In this document: piece after piece, positions 18,220-27,323 of the stretch
Position numbering within the stretch: position 1 is the first letter of the stretch
Layout of the letters: each line of letters opens with the position of its first letter
DNA from: Promethearchaeota archaeon
GTDB taxonomy: Archaea; Asgardarchaeota; Lokiarchaeia; Sigyniarchaeales; SOKP01
Reading direction: 5' to 3'
DNA length: 64,000 nt
NCBI GenBank assembly: GCA_019058245.1
Contig: JAHPZJ010000014.1
Location: forward strand, 1-64,000
Position numbers and translations under genes: made by a program
Notes under the pieces: model-generated
What the model saw: the letters and a program-made list of their open reading frames with translations, nothing else
Databases searched by the model: none
Told to the model about the DNA's origin: nothing

Positions 18220-18732
18220 ATGAATTATTCTAGGAAAGATTTAGTTCAAACAGATGCAACTATGAATCAAATGCGAAATAGCATTCATATTCTAGCCAGC
18301 TTTATGAAGAACAACAGAGTTCTAAATCTGAAAGAAAAATTAAGAAATATGGGACAAAGTATCGCTAAAACATATATTCGATATTGGAAACCTACAGAAT
18401 CAGTTAATATTTCTAATTTGAAAGACGTAATGGCTACTATTTATCTGAAAGTGTTTAACAGTACTATTTCAATTGAAATAAATGATGACGAAAATTTAAT
18501 TGAAGTTCATGATCAAAGATGTGCTTTATGTAAATACCATTATGAAGATGTTGAAATCGCTGGTTGTGAAATAATATTAGGAATGGTCTCTGAAATAATT
18601 TCTCTAATCAATAAGGAATCTAATAATCCATCTTCTCTAATAATAGAACCATATAAAATAATAGAATCTCGAGCTATTGGAAATAAAAAGTGTATTCAAT
18701 TGTATAAATATAAATCTAGGAGGATTTCTTAA
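18220..18732 (+). CDS. V4R/TRAPP-like small protein
   Basis: 170 residues, soluble. The C-terminal half carries RCALCKYHYEDVEIAGCEIILGM with closely spaced cysteines and ends with ESRAIGNKKCIQLY. This recalls the closing motif of V4R (4-vinyl reductase) domains, where a Glu/Ser, an A-x-G and a final Cys precede a beta strand; V4R shares its fold with TRAPP Bet3 subunits. An overlapping AGGAGGA ribosome-binding site at its 3' end serves the next gene, which carries a clearer V4R signature, so the two are probably made together. Family call is inference. Confidence 0.55.
   Translation: MNYSRKDLVQTDATMNQMRNSIHILASFMKNNRVLNLKEKLRNMGQSIAKTYIRYWKPTESVNISNLKDVMATIYLKVFNSTISIEINDDENLIEVHDQRCALCKYHYEDVEIAGCEIILGMVSEIISLINKESNNPSSLIIEPYKIIESRAIGNKKCIQLYKYKSRRIS
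18718..18725 (+). promoter_or_regulatory. Strong Shine-Dalgarno inside upstream gene's end
   Basis: AGGAGGAT lies 9 bases before the ATG at 18735 and within the last codons of the preceding gene, giving translational coupling of the V4R-like pair. Seen directly. Confidence 0.75.
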
Positions 18733-18734
18733 AA

Positions 18735-20207
18735 ATGGGAGCATTTCAATGGTTAATGAAAAAAATTACAAAAGTTTTTGGTCGTTCTACAAACGCCTTG
18801 TTTTATACTTTACTTTATAGGGAAACTCTTAAAGAGATTAATGAAATTACTAAGAATGAAGAAGAAAGCCTAATAATCCTTAGAGAAATAGGAAAAAGAG
18901 CCGCCTATGAATCTTGTGAACGTCACTCAAGTATTTTCAAATTTATGCCTGGCTCTCCTAAGAAAGTTCTAGAATATTTTGAGATTCTTTGGGTTGTTGT
19001 ATTTGGAAAAGAATTAGAAGATTATTCTTATGAAGAAATACAGAAAGTAGGATCAAAATATAATGATTATCTCTTAAAAATCAATCAATGTCCAATCTGT
19101 GCAGATTATGGTCAAGATAAGGAAGATACATTTACATTTAAAAGATTATTAGCTAAGGATACTGAGGGATTAGCTTGTGGTCTTTGTGGAATGCTTGAAA
19201 CAGTAGCAAATTTTATATTAAAGATAAAAAGAAATAATTATAGAATCCAAATAGTGGAACAAGCATGTATAGCTAAAGAAGGGGATTGTTTGAAGTTAAT
19301 CTGTAAAATCTATGATTTAAAAGAATGGAATGAACTAATAAGTTCAAAAGTTCAAGAAAATAAGATATTAAGTAAATACTTTGGAGATATTAGTGAAGAA
19401 GAAGAAATCGTTCAAGAAACAAAACTAGATATTATTGATAAACTACAAGATATTATATCAATTGACAAATTAGACGAATATCTGGATGAGCCTTTAGAAG
19501 GTATAAAAGAGAGAGTCTCTAATGTTATTAGAGATAAATTAAATATGGAACCTAAAAATTTCTTTGATTATTTTCGTAATTACGAGGACGATATGATTCG
19601 TATTATGGGGTACCTCGGAATTCATATCTTAAATGAATATGGAGGATTACTGAAAAAAATACTTAAGAATGAATGGTTTGCAAAAGTTTTTGGTTATATC
19701 TTTAAGCAATTTAAAGAAATGATATTATTATTTATTCCTTTGGATGTTATTCGCGATTATAATACATTACTCGTAAATTTCTTAGAAGGTTTAGCACCTC
19801 CAGAAATGGTTGAAAACGTGAAAACCTTTACTGGTAAAGATACAATCACTTACTTTTTTGATGGTGCTCAAATGGCTCTTGAAAATTTAGGAATTGATTT
19901 TTCTGAACTAAAAGATAATGTATGGGAAGAATTAAAAGCAGAACGTAAGGATGGATTAATTTCTTCAGAAACCTCTAATTTAGAGAGATCTCGTGAAAAA
20001 ATACCTCAAATCATTAATATCATTCAAGAATTATTAATGGTTTTAAATGATATTCTAACTTTACCCATAAGAGTCTTAATCTCAGAAAGTCATTATGGAT
20101 TAAAAACAGCAATTAATTCAGTAGTATCAGAAGAAGAAGGTTTATATGGTTCAATACGGGGGAGACTTGATAATATTTTTGACCAAATCCAAGAAATAAG
20201 AAAGTAA
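18735..20207 (+). CDS. V4R/TRAPP-like domain protein with long helical C-terminal region
   Basis: 490 residues. Residues about 20-195 show a V4R-like pattern: an N-terminal helix with GKRAAYESCERH, a CPICADYG pair, CGLCGMLETVANFILK, and the closing IVEQACIAKEGDCLKLICKI, which matches the V4R end motif (E-x-C, A-x-G-x-C). The remaining 300 residues are helical with amphipathic stretches (for example about 310-345) and no clear TM segment. V4R/Bet3 folds bind small hydrophobic ligands or build TRAPP complexes, and TRAPP-like proteins are reported from Asgard archaea. Probably co-expressed with the smaller protein before it. The C-terminal function is unknown. Confidence 0.62.
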   Translation: MGAFQWLMKKITKVFGRSTNALFYTLLYRETLKEINEITKNEEESLIILREIGKRAAYESCERHSSIFKFMPGSPKKVLEYFEILWVVVFGKELEDYSYEEIQKVGSKYNDYLLKINQCPICADYGQDKEDTFTFKRLLAKDTEGLACGLCGMLETVANFILKIKRNNYRIQIVEQACIAKEGDCLKLICKIYDLKEWNELISSKVQENKILSKYFGDISEEEEIVQETKLDIIDKLQDIISIDKLDEYLDEPLEGIKERVSNVIRDKLNMEPKNFFDYFRNYEDDMIRIMGYLGIHILNEYGGLLKKILKNEWFAKVFGYIFKQFKEMILLFIPLDVIRDYNTLLVNFLEGLAPPEMVENVKTFTGKDTITYFFDGAQMALENLGIDFSELKDNVWEELKAERKDGLISSETSNLERSREKIPQIINIIQELLMVLNDILTLPIRVLISESHYGLKTAINSVVSEEEGLYGSIRGRLDNIFDQIQEIRK

Positions 20208-20236
20208 AAACAAAATTTTTAACATCTTTTTTCTAA

Positions 20237-21685
20237 TTATTCGGTTAAATTGTCATTTATCTCTAATAATTTATTCTTCTTGTAGATTTCATAGAACCAT
20301 TTTACTATATTTTGAAAGAAAAAACGTTCACGTAGCACATCATAATGTGATTTACCTTTTAAACTTGTTAATTTTGCAATATCTTCGGATTTTATTTTAT
20401 CTTTTATTACTAAATCCATACGGGTTTTGAATTGATCTCTTAGCTCAATCCTCCTTAGGATAATTGAAATTGCATTTGAAATCTTATTTATTAATTTTTG
20501 AAGGTTAATTCTATTATCTTCTTCAAATTCTTTAAATTGTTCTAAAAATGTTCTAATTTTTTTTATAATTAAATCTTTTTTAGAATAACTAATTAATTCT
20601 TTCTGATTAAGAATATCTGATAGAAATTCTATAATCTCGTGTTTAACATTTTTATCAATACTAAAATTGTCTAATTCTCTCGCTAATTTTATTAAAAATT
20701 TCCTCTTTAAATATTGCTTGAATTTAATAATAAATGCTTTTGTTTCTTTTTGATCTGAACATATTTCAAGCACTTCTCCTTTAGGAGTTGAATATGTAAA
20801 ACCTAATCCTTGTGGTCCTAATCCTCCAAGAAGAACCATTGACAAATTATAAAAATTATAATTTTTTTTATCTATAATTTTATCAATATTTTTCATTATA
20901 TTTTTAGGAGAAACAAGATGTTTTTTGATCTCAAGATGCTCACGTTCTTCTTCAATACCATAATAAAACATTCTATACCTATAACTTATATTAAATTCAA
21001 TGAGTTTTTCGCTCTCACTGGTTTTCAGATATTCTTTTTTTCTAAATTGATTATCATAATGAGGGAAATTCTTTTTAAATTCCTTGATAAAATCATCAAT
21101 TGAGCTTAAATATCTAACACTTAGACCATAAATTGAATATTGATTAAAAAAAAAATTTGTGATGAAATTCATTAGATCATCTTGATCAGGAAAAAAGGAA
21201 ATTGAACTATTTATAAGGTAATTGTAAAGATCTAGGGGCATTACAGAATAAATATAAAAAATAAATGAATTTGATACACTACCAAATAAATCCTTTAAAT
21301 TTGTTCTAAATAAAATATCTTTTTTAAGATTTTTAAGAACTTTTTTCTCTGAATCACTTAGATCTCTCTCTAATAGACCATATTTATTACAAAATCGCAA
21401 AATGTCAATTATTTCTCCTAATGCTGAAGTTTGATATCCCGTAGATACTTTATCAGTACAATTTAAAAGTAATTTTGAAATAATACTAAATCTATCATGA
21501 ATTTTATTAATATCAAAAAAAAGATTGAATTCAACTGAAGCATTGAATAGTAACTCATAAACCTTAAATTGCCCGTTCCTAAGACATTTCGTAATTATAT
21601 CATAATATGTTTTCTCAAGTTCCTTTTCATCTTTTATCTTCACTAATTTTGTTTTATACTCAATAAAAAGTTGATTTGATATCAT
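20237..21685 (-). CDS. Hypothetical protein, large helical, no recognised family
   Basis: 482 residues, no signal peptide or membrane segment. The first 230 residues are helical and rich in L, F, N and K. A short beta-rich part with LGGLGPQGLGFTYSTP lies at about 290-310, followed by a basic helical region and a possible coiled coil (about 370-450). No catalytic motif seen. Convergent with the V4R-like pair and 71 bp downstream of the Roadblock gene on the same strand, so it might be read through from that promoter. I do not recognise it. Confidence 0.55.
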   Translation of the reverse strand: MISNQLFIEYKTKLVKIKDEKELEKTYYDIITKCLRNGQFKVYELLFNASVEFNLFFDINKIHDRFSIISKLLLNCTDKVSTGYQTSALGEIIDILRFCNKYGLLERDLSDSEKKVLKNLKKDILFRTNLKDLFGSVSNSFIFYIYSVMPLDLYNYLINSSISFFPDQDDLMNFITNFFFNQYSIYGLSVRYLSSIDDFIKEFKKNFPHYDNQFRKKEYLKTSESEKLIEFNISYRYRMFYYGIEEEREHLEIKKHLVSPKNIMKNIDKIIDKKNYNFYNLSMVLLGGLGPQGLGFTYSTPKGEVLEICSDQKETKAFIIKFKQYLKRKFLIKLARELDNFSIDKNVKHEIIEFLSDILNQKELISYSKKDLIIKKIRTFLEQFKEFEEDNRINLQKLINKISNAISIILRRIELRDQFKTRMDLVIKDKIKSEDIAKLTSLKGKSHYDVLRERFFFQNIVKWFYEIYKKNKLLEINDNLTE

Positions 21686-21755
21686 TTTATAACTATCAAG
21701 TCAAAAGTAATTTGAAAAAATAAAATTTTGTATAAACAAATTTAGTTAAATTACA

Positions 21756-22127
21756 TTAATCTAATAATTCCGCGATTTTCCTCGAAACACTTTGGATATT
21801 TAAGAAAACCATCCCTAATGAAGCATCACTTTTTGCAAGAGTACATAATATAGCATTTTCTCCTGCTTTTGATAAAATAATTATCCCATCAACACCTTCT
21901 ATTAGAATTCTTTTTAGATCCCCTCGGGCAAGTTCTTCTACAGCACGTTCTGAAACACTTAATATAGCGGCACTCATAGCACTTACGATCCCATCATTTA
22001 CATCTCTAGCTAAAACTGAACAGATAGGTAAACCTTGTACACTAACAATAGCACTTCCTTGAATATCTGAGTTTACTGCTTCCATTCTTCTTAAAAGGTC
22101 AATGAGTTCACTGATATTTTCGCTCAA
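21756..22127 (-). CDS. Roadblock/LC7 domain protein
   Basis: 123 residues, the length of a single Roadblock domain. An N-terminal helix (ISELIDLLRRMEAV) is followed by the strand pair QGSAIVSVQGLPICSVL, then the long central helix with MSAAILSVSERAVEEL, then two strands (RILIEGVDGIIILSKAG and AILCTLAKS) and the closing helix. Roadblock proteins bind and regulate small Ras-like or Rag/Mgl GTPases and are abundant in Asgard archaea. No GTPase gene is in the window. Divergent from map. Confidence 0.9.
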   Translation of the reverse strand: MSENISELIDLLRRMEAVNSDIQGSAIVSVQGLPICSVLARDVNDGIVSAMSAAILSVSERAVEELARGDLKRILIEGVDGIIILSKAGENAILCTLAKSDASLGMVFLNIQSVSRKIAELLD

Positions 22128-22225
22128 AAATTTATCAACTTGAATAAATAGTAGGTTATTGATCTAATTAGATAATAATATAATAATATTATTTATATTT
22201 TTAATTTTAATCTAATTTTAATATA

Positions 22226-22243
22226 AACTTTATTAATAAAGTT
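22226..22243. promoter_or_regulatory. 18-bp perfect palindrome in divergent promoter region
   Basis: AACTTTATTAATAAAGTT is a perfect 9+9 palindrome lying between the Roadblock and map genes, 50 bp before the map start. It could be an operator for a dimeric regulator. In DNA this rich in A and T one such palindrome per window is not surprising by chance. Confidence 0.3.
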
Positions 22244-22292
22244 AATACTTATTTAAAAAATATTTTTATCTATATCCACATTAGTAATTATA

Positions 22293-23270
22293 ATGACTGA
22301 AAATGAAAATTTAAAAAACGAGATTAAAGAAGAAAAAAGTAAGGAAGAGTTGGATAAAGAAAAAGGAGAAAAACTTGAAAAAGAATCACTTCAAAAAGCT
22401 GGGAACATTGCGAAAGCAGTAAAAAAGTATATTAAGCCAAAAATTAAAGGAGGAGCAAAAGTTTTCGATTTAATAACTGATACTGAAGCGAAAATTGAGG
22501 AATTAGGGGGATCATGTGCTTTTCCTGCAAATATCTGTATAAATAATATCGCAGCACATTATACATCTCCCATTAAAGATGATGGGTTAGAAATACAAGA
22601 AGGAGATTTAGTTAAAATTGATCTAGGTGTCCATATAGAAGGATATATCGTAGATACCGCTTTTTCTATAAATTTAAGTGAAGAAGAATCACTTGAAAAT
22701 ATAATACAAGCAATTGAAATAGCGCTTGATGCCGCAAAAATGTTATCCAAACCCAAAACTAATACTCGAGACATTGGTAAAAAAATTGAAGAAATTGTTA
22801 AAGGTTTTAAATACAACCCAATCAGAGAACTTGGTGGTCATCAAATTGAAAGATGGACTGTTCATGGTAAAAAACAATTGCCTGAATTAGGATCTCAAGG
22901 AGGTGATATAATGGAGATTAATGAGGTTTTTGCTATTGAAATATTTGCCAGTACTGGTAAAGGTTCAGTTCATAACACCCAATATTCATATATTTATGAA
23001 ATTAATCCTTACGCTGGTAGAGTACCACTGCGTAGAAAAACATCTAAACAACTTCTTGGCTTTATTAATAAAAATTACAAGACTCTACCCTTTGCCGAGA
23101 GATGGTTAGCAAAAGAATTTAGATTAGGAGTAGCTTTTGGACTTCAAGAACTAATACAACAAGGGAAACTACAGGTACATAATGTATTAGCTGAAAAAAA
23201 GGGAGTTAATGTTGCCCAAATCGAGGAGACCATTCTCATAACTGAAGAAGGATTTGAACAACTCACTTGA
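22293..23270 (+). CDS. map: Methionine aminopeptidase, type II
   Basis: 325 residues. Removes the initiator methionine from new proteins in the cytoplasm. A charged K/E-rich N-terminal extension (about 1-35) precedes the pita-bread fold. Metal ligands are seen as IDLGVHIEGYIVDTAF (two Asp), GGHQIERW (His), AIEIFASTG (Glu) and IEETILI (final Glu). The helical insert of about 60 residues (ending AERWLAKEFRLGVAFGLQELIQ) before the last strands marks type II, as in archaea and eukaryotes. ATG start; the C-terminus is complete. Confidence 0.95.
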   Translation: MTENENLKNEIKEEKSKEELDKEKGEKLEKESLQKAGNIAKAVKKYIKPKIKGGAKVFDLITDTEAKIEELGGSCAFPANICINNIAAHYTSPIKDDGLEIQEGDLVKIDLGVHIEGYIVDTAFSINLSEEESLENIIQAIEIALDAAKMLSKPKTNTRDIGKKIEEIVKGFKYNPIRELGGHQIERWTVHGKKQLPELGSQGGDIMEINEVFAIEIFASTGKGSVHNTQYSYIYEINPYAGRVPLRRKTSKQLLGFINKNYKTLPFAERWLAKEFRLGVAFGLQELIQQGKLQVHNVLAEKKGVNVAQIEETILITEEGFEQLT

Positions 23271-23429
23271 AATAACTATAAATATTATTTAATGGGATTG
23301 TTATAGAAAAACCCATATTTAATGAAAATACTTAAAGTTTTCTTTATAAATATAAGTGAACTCGATTGTAAAAAAAAAGAATCAATTTATCACAAATTAA
23401 TATTCAATAAATAAAATATAAACAAATTA

Positions 23430-23488
23430 AACTTTAACATTAGAATTGAAAGTTAAAGTTATTTACTCAATTCAAATTAAATTTGAAT
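23430..23488. terminator. Two inverted repeats between convergent genes
   Basis: A 9-bp perfect arm pair (AACTTTAAC at 23430 and GTTAAAGTT ending at 23460, 13-base loop) and an 8-bp hairpin (ATTCAAAT, TAA loop, ATTTGAAT, 23470-23488) lie between the stops of map and the DUF354 gene. They may fold at transcript 3' ends. Function inferred. Confidence 0.35.
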
Positions 23489-23497
23489 AATTATTTC

Positions 23498-24616
23498 TTA
23501 TGTATTTTTTAATTTATTTTTTACAAATTCAAAACAAACATCATTTGGATTCTCAAATTGACTAATTTTTTCTTTAAATGAGCTTATTTTAAATCTTTTT
23601 GGAGTAGGTCCTTGATTAAGAAGTTCAATAGTTCTTTCAACAATTTTATTTGAATCTTGTAAGTGTTCTAAAGGAAATCCCTTCTTTATCAAAAATTTCT
23701 CTTGTGGTGCTGATTCTCCAGGATAAAATTCTATACTGGGTACGTCTAATAAACTTGATTCTCTCACAATCGTACCACCACCACTAATAACTAATGCCCC
23801 ATAAAAACATAAATCAACTAGATTAGGTAAATATCGTGTAATAATTATATTTTCCTCTTTACTAAGATTCTTTAATTCTTTCATAAGAAATTGTTCTTGC
23901 TTATCTGAGCGAACTAAAATCAAATATTTATAGTTTGGAAACTCTCTAAAAATTGGAGGTAAAAACTTACTTATCTGAGTTTCTTCTGGTTTAATTTTTC
24001 CTATTAAATAAGAGGCGTGAGAGGGTTCAGTCCTCATGATTAAAAATTTTCCTTTCTCTAAATTAAGTTTATTAAGGATATTAGGATTGGGAAAATATTC
24101 TGAAAGCCAAGCAATTTCATCTAAACCATTATATCTAATAATCTTTTCGGGATCAGCATGAAGCTGTATAAAAAATTCCTTAGGCACGCATTCAGGAGTA
24201 ATGATATTATCTATGAATGGATGAATTAATTTACATACTGCTTTATTCCTTGGTTCATCATTCATCCCTATAGATGGTATCTTCAATCCATAGGCAATCC
24301 TTGTACCTTCCACAGAGAGAAATGTAACAAAAAAATCTGGTGAAAATTCATTAATTATAGGAAAGAGTTGATTTAAACGATCTATATATGCCCTTAATTT
24401 ATCTTCTAATTTTTCACCACCATGCTGACCAATTTTCCTACAACTTATTTCAGAATTGTCTAAAATTTGATAAGTAGAATCGTAATCTCGAGCAGTAATT
24501 AATAGTTCTATATCCTTATTTTCAAACTTTTTTATTAATGAATTAAACATAATAGCAGTTTTAGGTTGTTCAATATCAATCCAAATTCTTTTTCCAGAAA
24601 GACTCATAGTAAGCAC
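23498..24616 (-). CDS. DUF354 family protein, glycosyltransferase-like fold
   Basis: 372 residues, soluble. Seen: KRIWIDIEQPKTAIMFNSLI at the N-terminus (DUF354 typically has W[IV]D-x-x-x-P-x-H-x-x-x-F), LLITARDYDST, RKIGQHGGE, then SIGMNDEPRN, PECVPKEFF and YNGLDEIAWLSE-YFP, and a C-terminal Rossmann part with GALVISGGGTIVRESSLLDVP as in GT-B glycosyltransferases of the UDP-GlcNAc 2-epimerase/transferase type. DUF354 is widespread in archaea and of unproven activity. Here the common His of the first motif is replaced by AIMF. Stands before the mazG gene on the same strand. Confidence 0.85.
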   Translation of the reverse strand: MLTMSLSGKRIWIDIEQPKTAIMFNSLIKKFENKDIELLITARDYDSTYQILDNSEISCRKIGQHGGEKLEDKLRAYIDRLNQLFPIINEFSPDFFVTFLSVEGTRIAYGLKIPSIGMNDEPRNKAVCKLIHPFIDNIITPECVPKEFFIQLHADPEKIIRYNGLDEIAWLSEYFPNPNILNKLNLEKGKFLIMRTEPSHASYLIGKIKPEETQISKFLPPIFREFPNYKYLILVRSDKQEQFLMKELKNLSKEENIIITRYLPNLVDLCFYGALVISGGGTIVRESSLLDVPSIEFYPGESAPQEKFLIKKGFPLEHLQDSNKIVERTIELLNQGPTPKRFKISSFKEKISQFENPNDVCFEFVKNKLKNT

Positions 24617-24732
24617 TTAAATGAGTATTATGTTTTAATTTTTTTTATAAATATAACTATCATTTATAGAAAATTTGACAATTTATTGGAATTTTAATTA
24701 ATTGAATAGTAGATTTCATGGAGTAAGAAAAA

Positions 24733-25026
24733 TTATTTCTGACAAATACAAGGATTTGATTTACACTTAATACATTTACCGGGATATTTTTTTAACAAAG
24801 CAGATTCGAGATTAATTTCTAATAAATTTGCCAGGGAACTTGTCCAAGCAATAATATCCGCTAATTCTTCTGAGGCATTTTGTCTGTTTAAAACCTTATT
24901 TCTCAATACTCGTGCAAATTCTCCAATCTCCTCGATTAACCAAATAAAAGTGACCTCAATGCCTCTATTTAGATCTCGCTTGAAATAAAGATCTTTAATT
25001 AAATTTTGAAATTCTGAGACTTTCAT
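24733..25026 (-). CDS. MazG-like NTP pyrophosphohydrolase
   Basis: 97 residues. The MazG metal-binding pattern is clear: EEIGEFARVL (EExxE) and EELADIIAWTSSLAN (ExxD), in a compact four-helix protein. A C-terminal tail KCIKCKSNPCICQK supplies four cysteines and probably binds zinc. Such enzymes hydrolyse nucleoside triphosphates to monophosphates for house cleaning. It lies 55 bp downstream of Sec61 beta on the same strand. Confidence 0.87.
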   Translation of the reverse strand: MKVSEFQNLIKDLYFKRDLNRGIEVTFIWLIEEIGEFARVLRNKVLNRQNASEELADIIAWTSSLANLLEINLESALLKKYPGKCIKCKSNPCICQK

Positions 25027-25081
25027 GTGAACTCCATTTTAAATTGTGTGATTTTTTTTTATTGATAAAACATTACCAATC

Positions 25082-25303
25082 TTATCCACCGCTAGGGGTG
25101 AATAACCATGAAAAAACTCCAGCCCAAGCTAATAGTACGATTAGGATTAAAGCAATAGATAAAATCACTGTAGTTATAGGGCCTACTTTAATCCCAACTG
25201 AGCTATCCTGGAAGAATCTCATTAATCCTGCTCCCGCCATAGGCATTGGAGCACTACCACTTCGTCTCTTTTTACGTCTTGATTGAGTCGTACGAGAAGA
25301 CAT
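25082..25303 (-). CDS. Preprotein translocase subunit Sec61 beta
   Basis: 73 residues: a basic Ser/Arg-rich cytoplasmic N-terminus (SSRTTQSRRKKRRSG), the short conserved MAGAGLMRFFQDSS-VGIKVGP segment that precedes the membrane, and a single tail-anchoring helix at about 48-68. This is the archaeal/eukaryal Sec61 beta (Sbh1) layout. It is a non-essential part of the SecYE channel. The gene is divergent from a ribophorin I-like gene 154 bp away, so the two may share a promoter region. Confidence 0.93.
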   Translation of the reverse strand: MSSRTTQSRRKKRRSGSAPMPMAGAGLMRFFQDSSVGIKVGPITTVILSIALILIVLLAWAGVFSWLFTPSGG

Positions 25304-25457
25304 AACTAAAATTAGTACTGAAATATATAATAATTATATTTTAAGATAATTACTAAAAGCATTTAAAATTTTATTTTGGAATGTAGTACAAAATATAGAA
25401 AATTTTTTTATCTTGTTTTAATTATTTTTTGATAATTTTAAGAAGAAGTTATATAAT

Positions 25458-27299
25458 ATGTTGAAAAAAGTAAGAATAGTATTAATTCTTGTATTTTTTT
25501 TAGTATTTTTAGTTAATGTTTTATTTCTTCCGCATCTATTTAATTTCAATTATAATGTAAAAAATAATGAGATAGATCAACCAAAATATTCCGCGACTTT
25601 AGAAGGAGCAGAGAATATCGTAGTCACCAATCTTCTTAGAAACGTCACCCTAAGTGGTTATGGTTTCACCTCATTTGAAGACTCTTTATCATTTACAAAT
25701 TATAATAATAATCCTATCACCTCAATTTTTGTTGGAATCCCATTATCTCATTCGGATGATCTAATTTTTTATAAAACTACAGGAGATAATGGAAATACTT
25801 TACTTACTGAACGTTCCTATATGATAGTAAAAGATTATGAAATGATTGCAATATATTTTGACACCCCCTTATTACCTCAACAAACAAAAACCATCAAATT
25901 TTTTCATCAATATAAAAATCTTATTTCATATACTCAAATAGATAAACAATATCTTATTTATAAGGGGCTTGCTTTTCCAATCTTGCCATACAGAGCAGAA
26001 GGAGATATAGAAGCTGATTATTACGTACCAGAAGGATCTGAAGATATAGATGGTGGTTGGGGTTTTGAAGTGCCCAGTCCTGAACATTATGTGTCTTATC
26101 AAGTAGGTTATCTTGAAGAACCAATTGAAGATTTGATATTAACACCATATATGGAAAATTTAAATAACTCAAAGCTGATTACCATCACATTTTCTCACCA
26201 GGAATATTCAAATATACAAATCAAAGAACTTAACAGAGAGATTTATCTTTCACCATGGGGGATAATGAGAATTACCGATGATATTACAGTTGAAAATTTT
26301 GGTACTATCTCTTTTGGACATGTTTTGCTTGATATACCGTCTAATGCTAAGAATATAATTGTGTCAGATGACTTAGGAAAATTACTATTTAGTTCAAAAA
26401 ACAAAAACGGAATGAAGGAGCTAACTATCGCTTTCTCATTAACTCGTGTCGTTTTGATCCCTAGTTCTACTTATAACTTTAAAGTCGAATATGACTTACC
26501 CTTTGAGGATTATTATTCTGTAAATTGGGACAAAGGATCAATTCAACTTGATATTTTATTAACAAAATTTGAATATCTTGGAAGAGATCAAACAACTACA
26601 ATTATTATCGATGGATGCAATACAATTAATCATATAACTGAACCTCCAAAAGCCATAAAAGAATCACGGGGTACTATTATATTAACATATGAATCGGATT
26701 ATATTGCACCTTTTGAAAGTAAATTAATTCAATTTACCTTTATAATTGATTTCTTCAACTTACTTCTAAGACCAATAGTTTTTATACTTTTAATATCTTT
26801 TATTGCATCAATTTATGTTTTAATTGTTAAATCAAGAAAGGAAAGCAGTGATATATTTGTTTTAAAAAAGGAGTTAATCCCAGTTAATGAAATACGGGAA
26901 TTTTGCTCTTTATATGAAGAGAAAAATGCATTATTCTTAGAAATCAGACAAGCAAAAGAAAATGAAAGAAGAAAGAAAATTTCTAAAAATAATTATAGAA
27001 AAATTTTAGATAAGAACACATCAAAAATAGATGAAATACAAAGAGAATTAAATCCCTTTAAGAAAGTATTAGAAACAAACATCAACTTTGAAAATATTAT
27101 AAAAAAATTAGATCTTCTTGAAGCAGAGCAAACCAGTGTTAAAGATAGCTTAAATCTTTTAGAGTCCCGATATAAAAGAGGAAGGTTACCTTCTAAAGCT
27201 GCTTATCTTAAATTATCTGAAGATTTCAAAAAAAGAAGTAAAAAGATTGACAGAAATATTGATAAATTAATTCAACAATTAAGAAGTTACCTACTTTAG
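25458..27299 (+). CDS. Ribophorin I-like protein (OST1-type oligosaccharyltransferase subunit)
   Basis: 613 residues. A signal or anchor helix at about 6-27 is followed by a 400-residue extracellular beta-rich region, one membrane helix at about 432-459 and a cytoplasmic coiled coil to the end. Points shared with eukaryotic ribophorin I: two successive beta domains, a REIYLSPWGIMRITDDITVENFG stretch comparable to its RVIEVSHWGNIAVEEN, the same single-TM position, and a C-terminal K/E coiled coil ending with a Y-x-K/N-E/S-x-L-like helix. Ribophorin I homologues have been reported from Asgard archaea. Divergent from Sec61 beta and 24 bp before a Trm112-like gene. No catalytic residues expected. 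Confidence 0.75.
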   Translation: MLKKVRIVLILVFFLVFLVNVLFLPHLFNFNYNVKNNEIDQPKYSATLEGAENIVVTNLLRNVTLSGYGFTSFEDSLSFTNYNNNPITSIFVGIPLSHSDDLIFYKTTGDNGNTLLTERSYMIVKDYEMIAIYFDTPLLPQQTKTIKFFHQYKNLISYTQIDKQYLIYKGLAFPILPYRAEGDIEADYYVPEGSEDIDGGWGFEVPSPEHYVSYQVGYLEEPIEDLILTPYMENLNNSKLITITFSHQEYSNIQIKELNREIYLSPWGIMRITDDITVENFGTISFGHVLLDIPSNAKNIIVSDDLGKLLFSSKNKNGMKELTIAFSLTRVVLIPSSTYNFKVEYDLPFEDYYSVNWDKGSIQLDILLTKFEYLGRDQTTTIIIDGCNTINHITEPPKAIKESRGTIILTYESDYIAPFESKLIQFTFIIDFFNLLLRPIVFILLISFIASIYVLIVKSRKESSDIFVLKKELIPVNEIREFCSLYEEKNALFLEIRQAKENERRKKISKNNYRKILDKNTSKIDEIQRELNPFKKVLETNINFENIIKKLDLLEAEQTSVKDSLNLLESRYKRGRLPSKAAYLKLSEDFKKRSKKIDRNIDKLIQQLRSYLL

Positions 27300-27323
27300 A
27301 ATATCGATCTTGTGGAAAAAATC

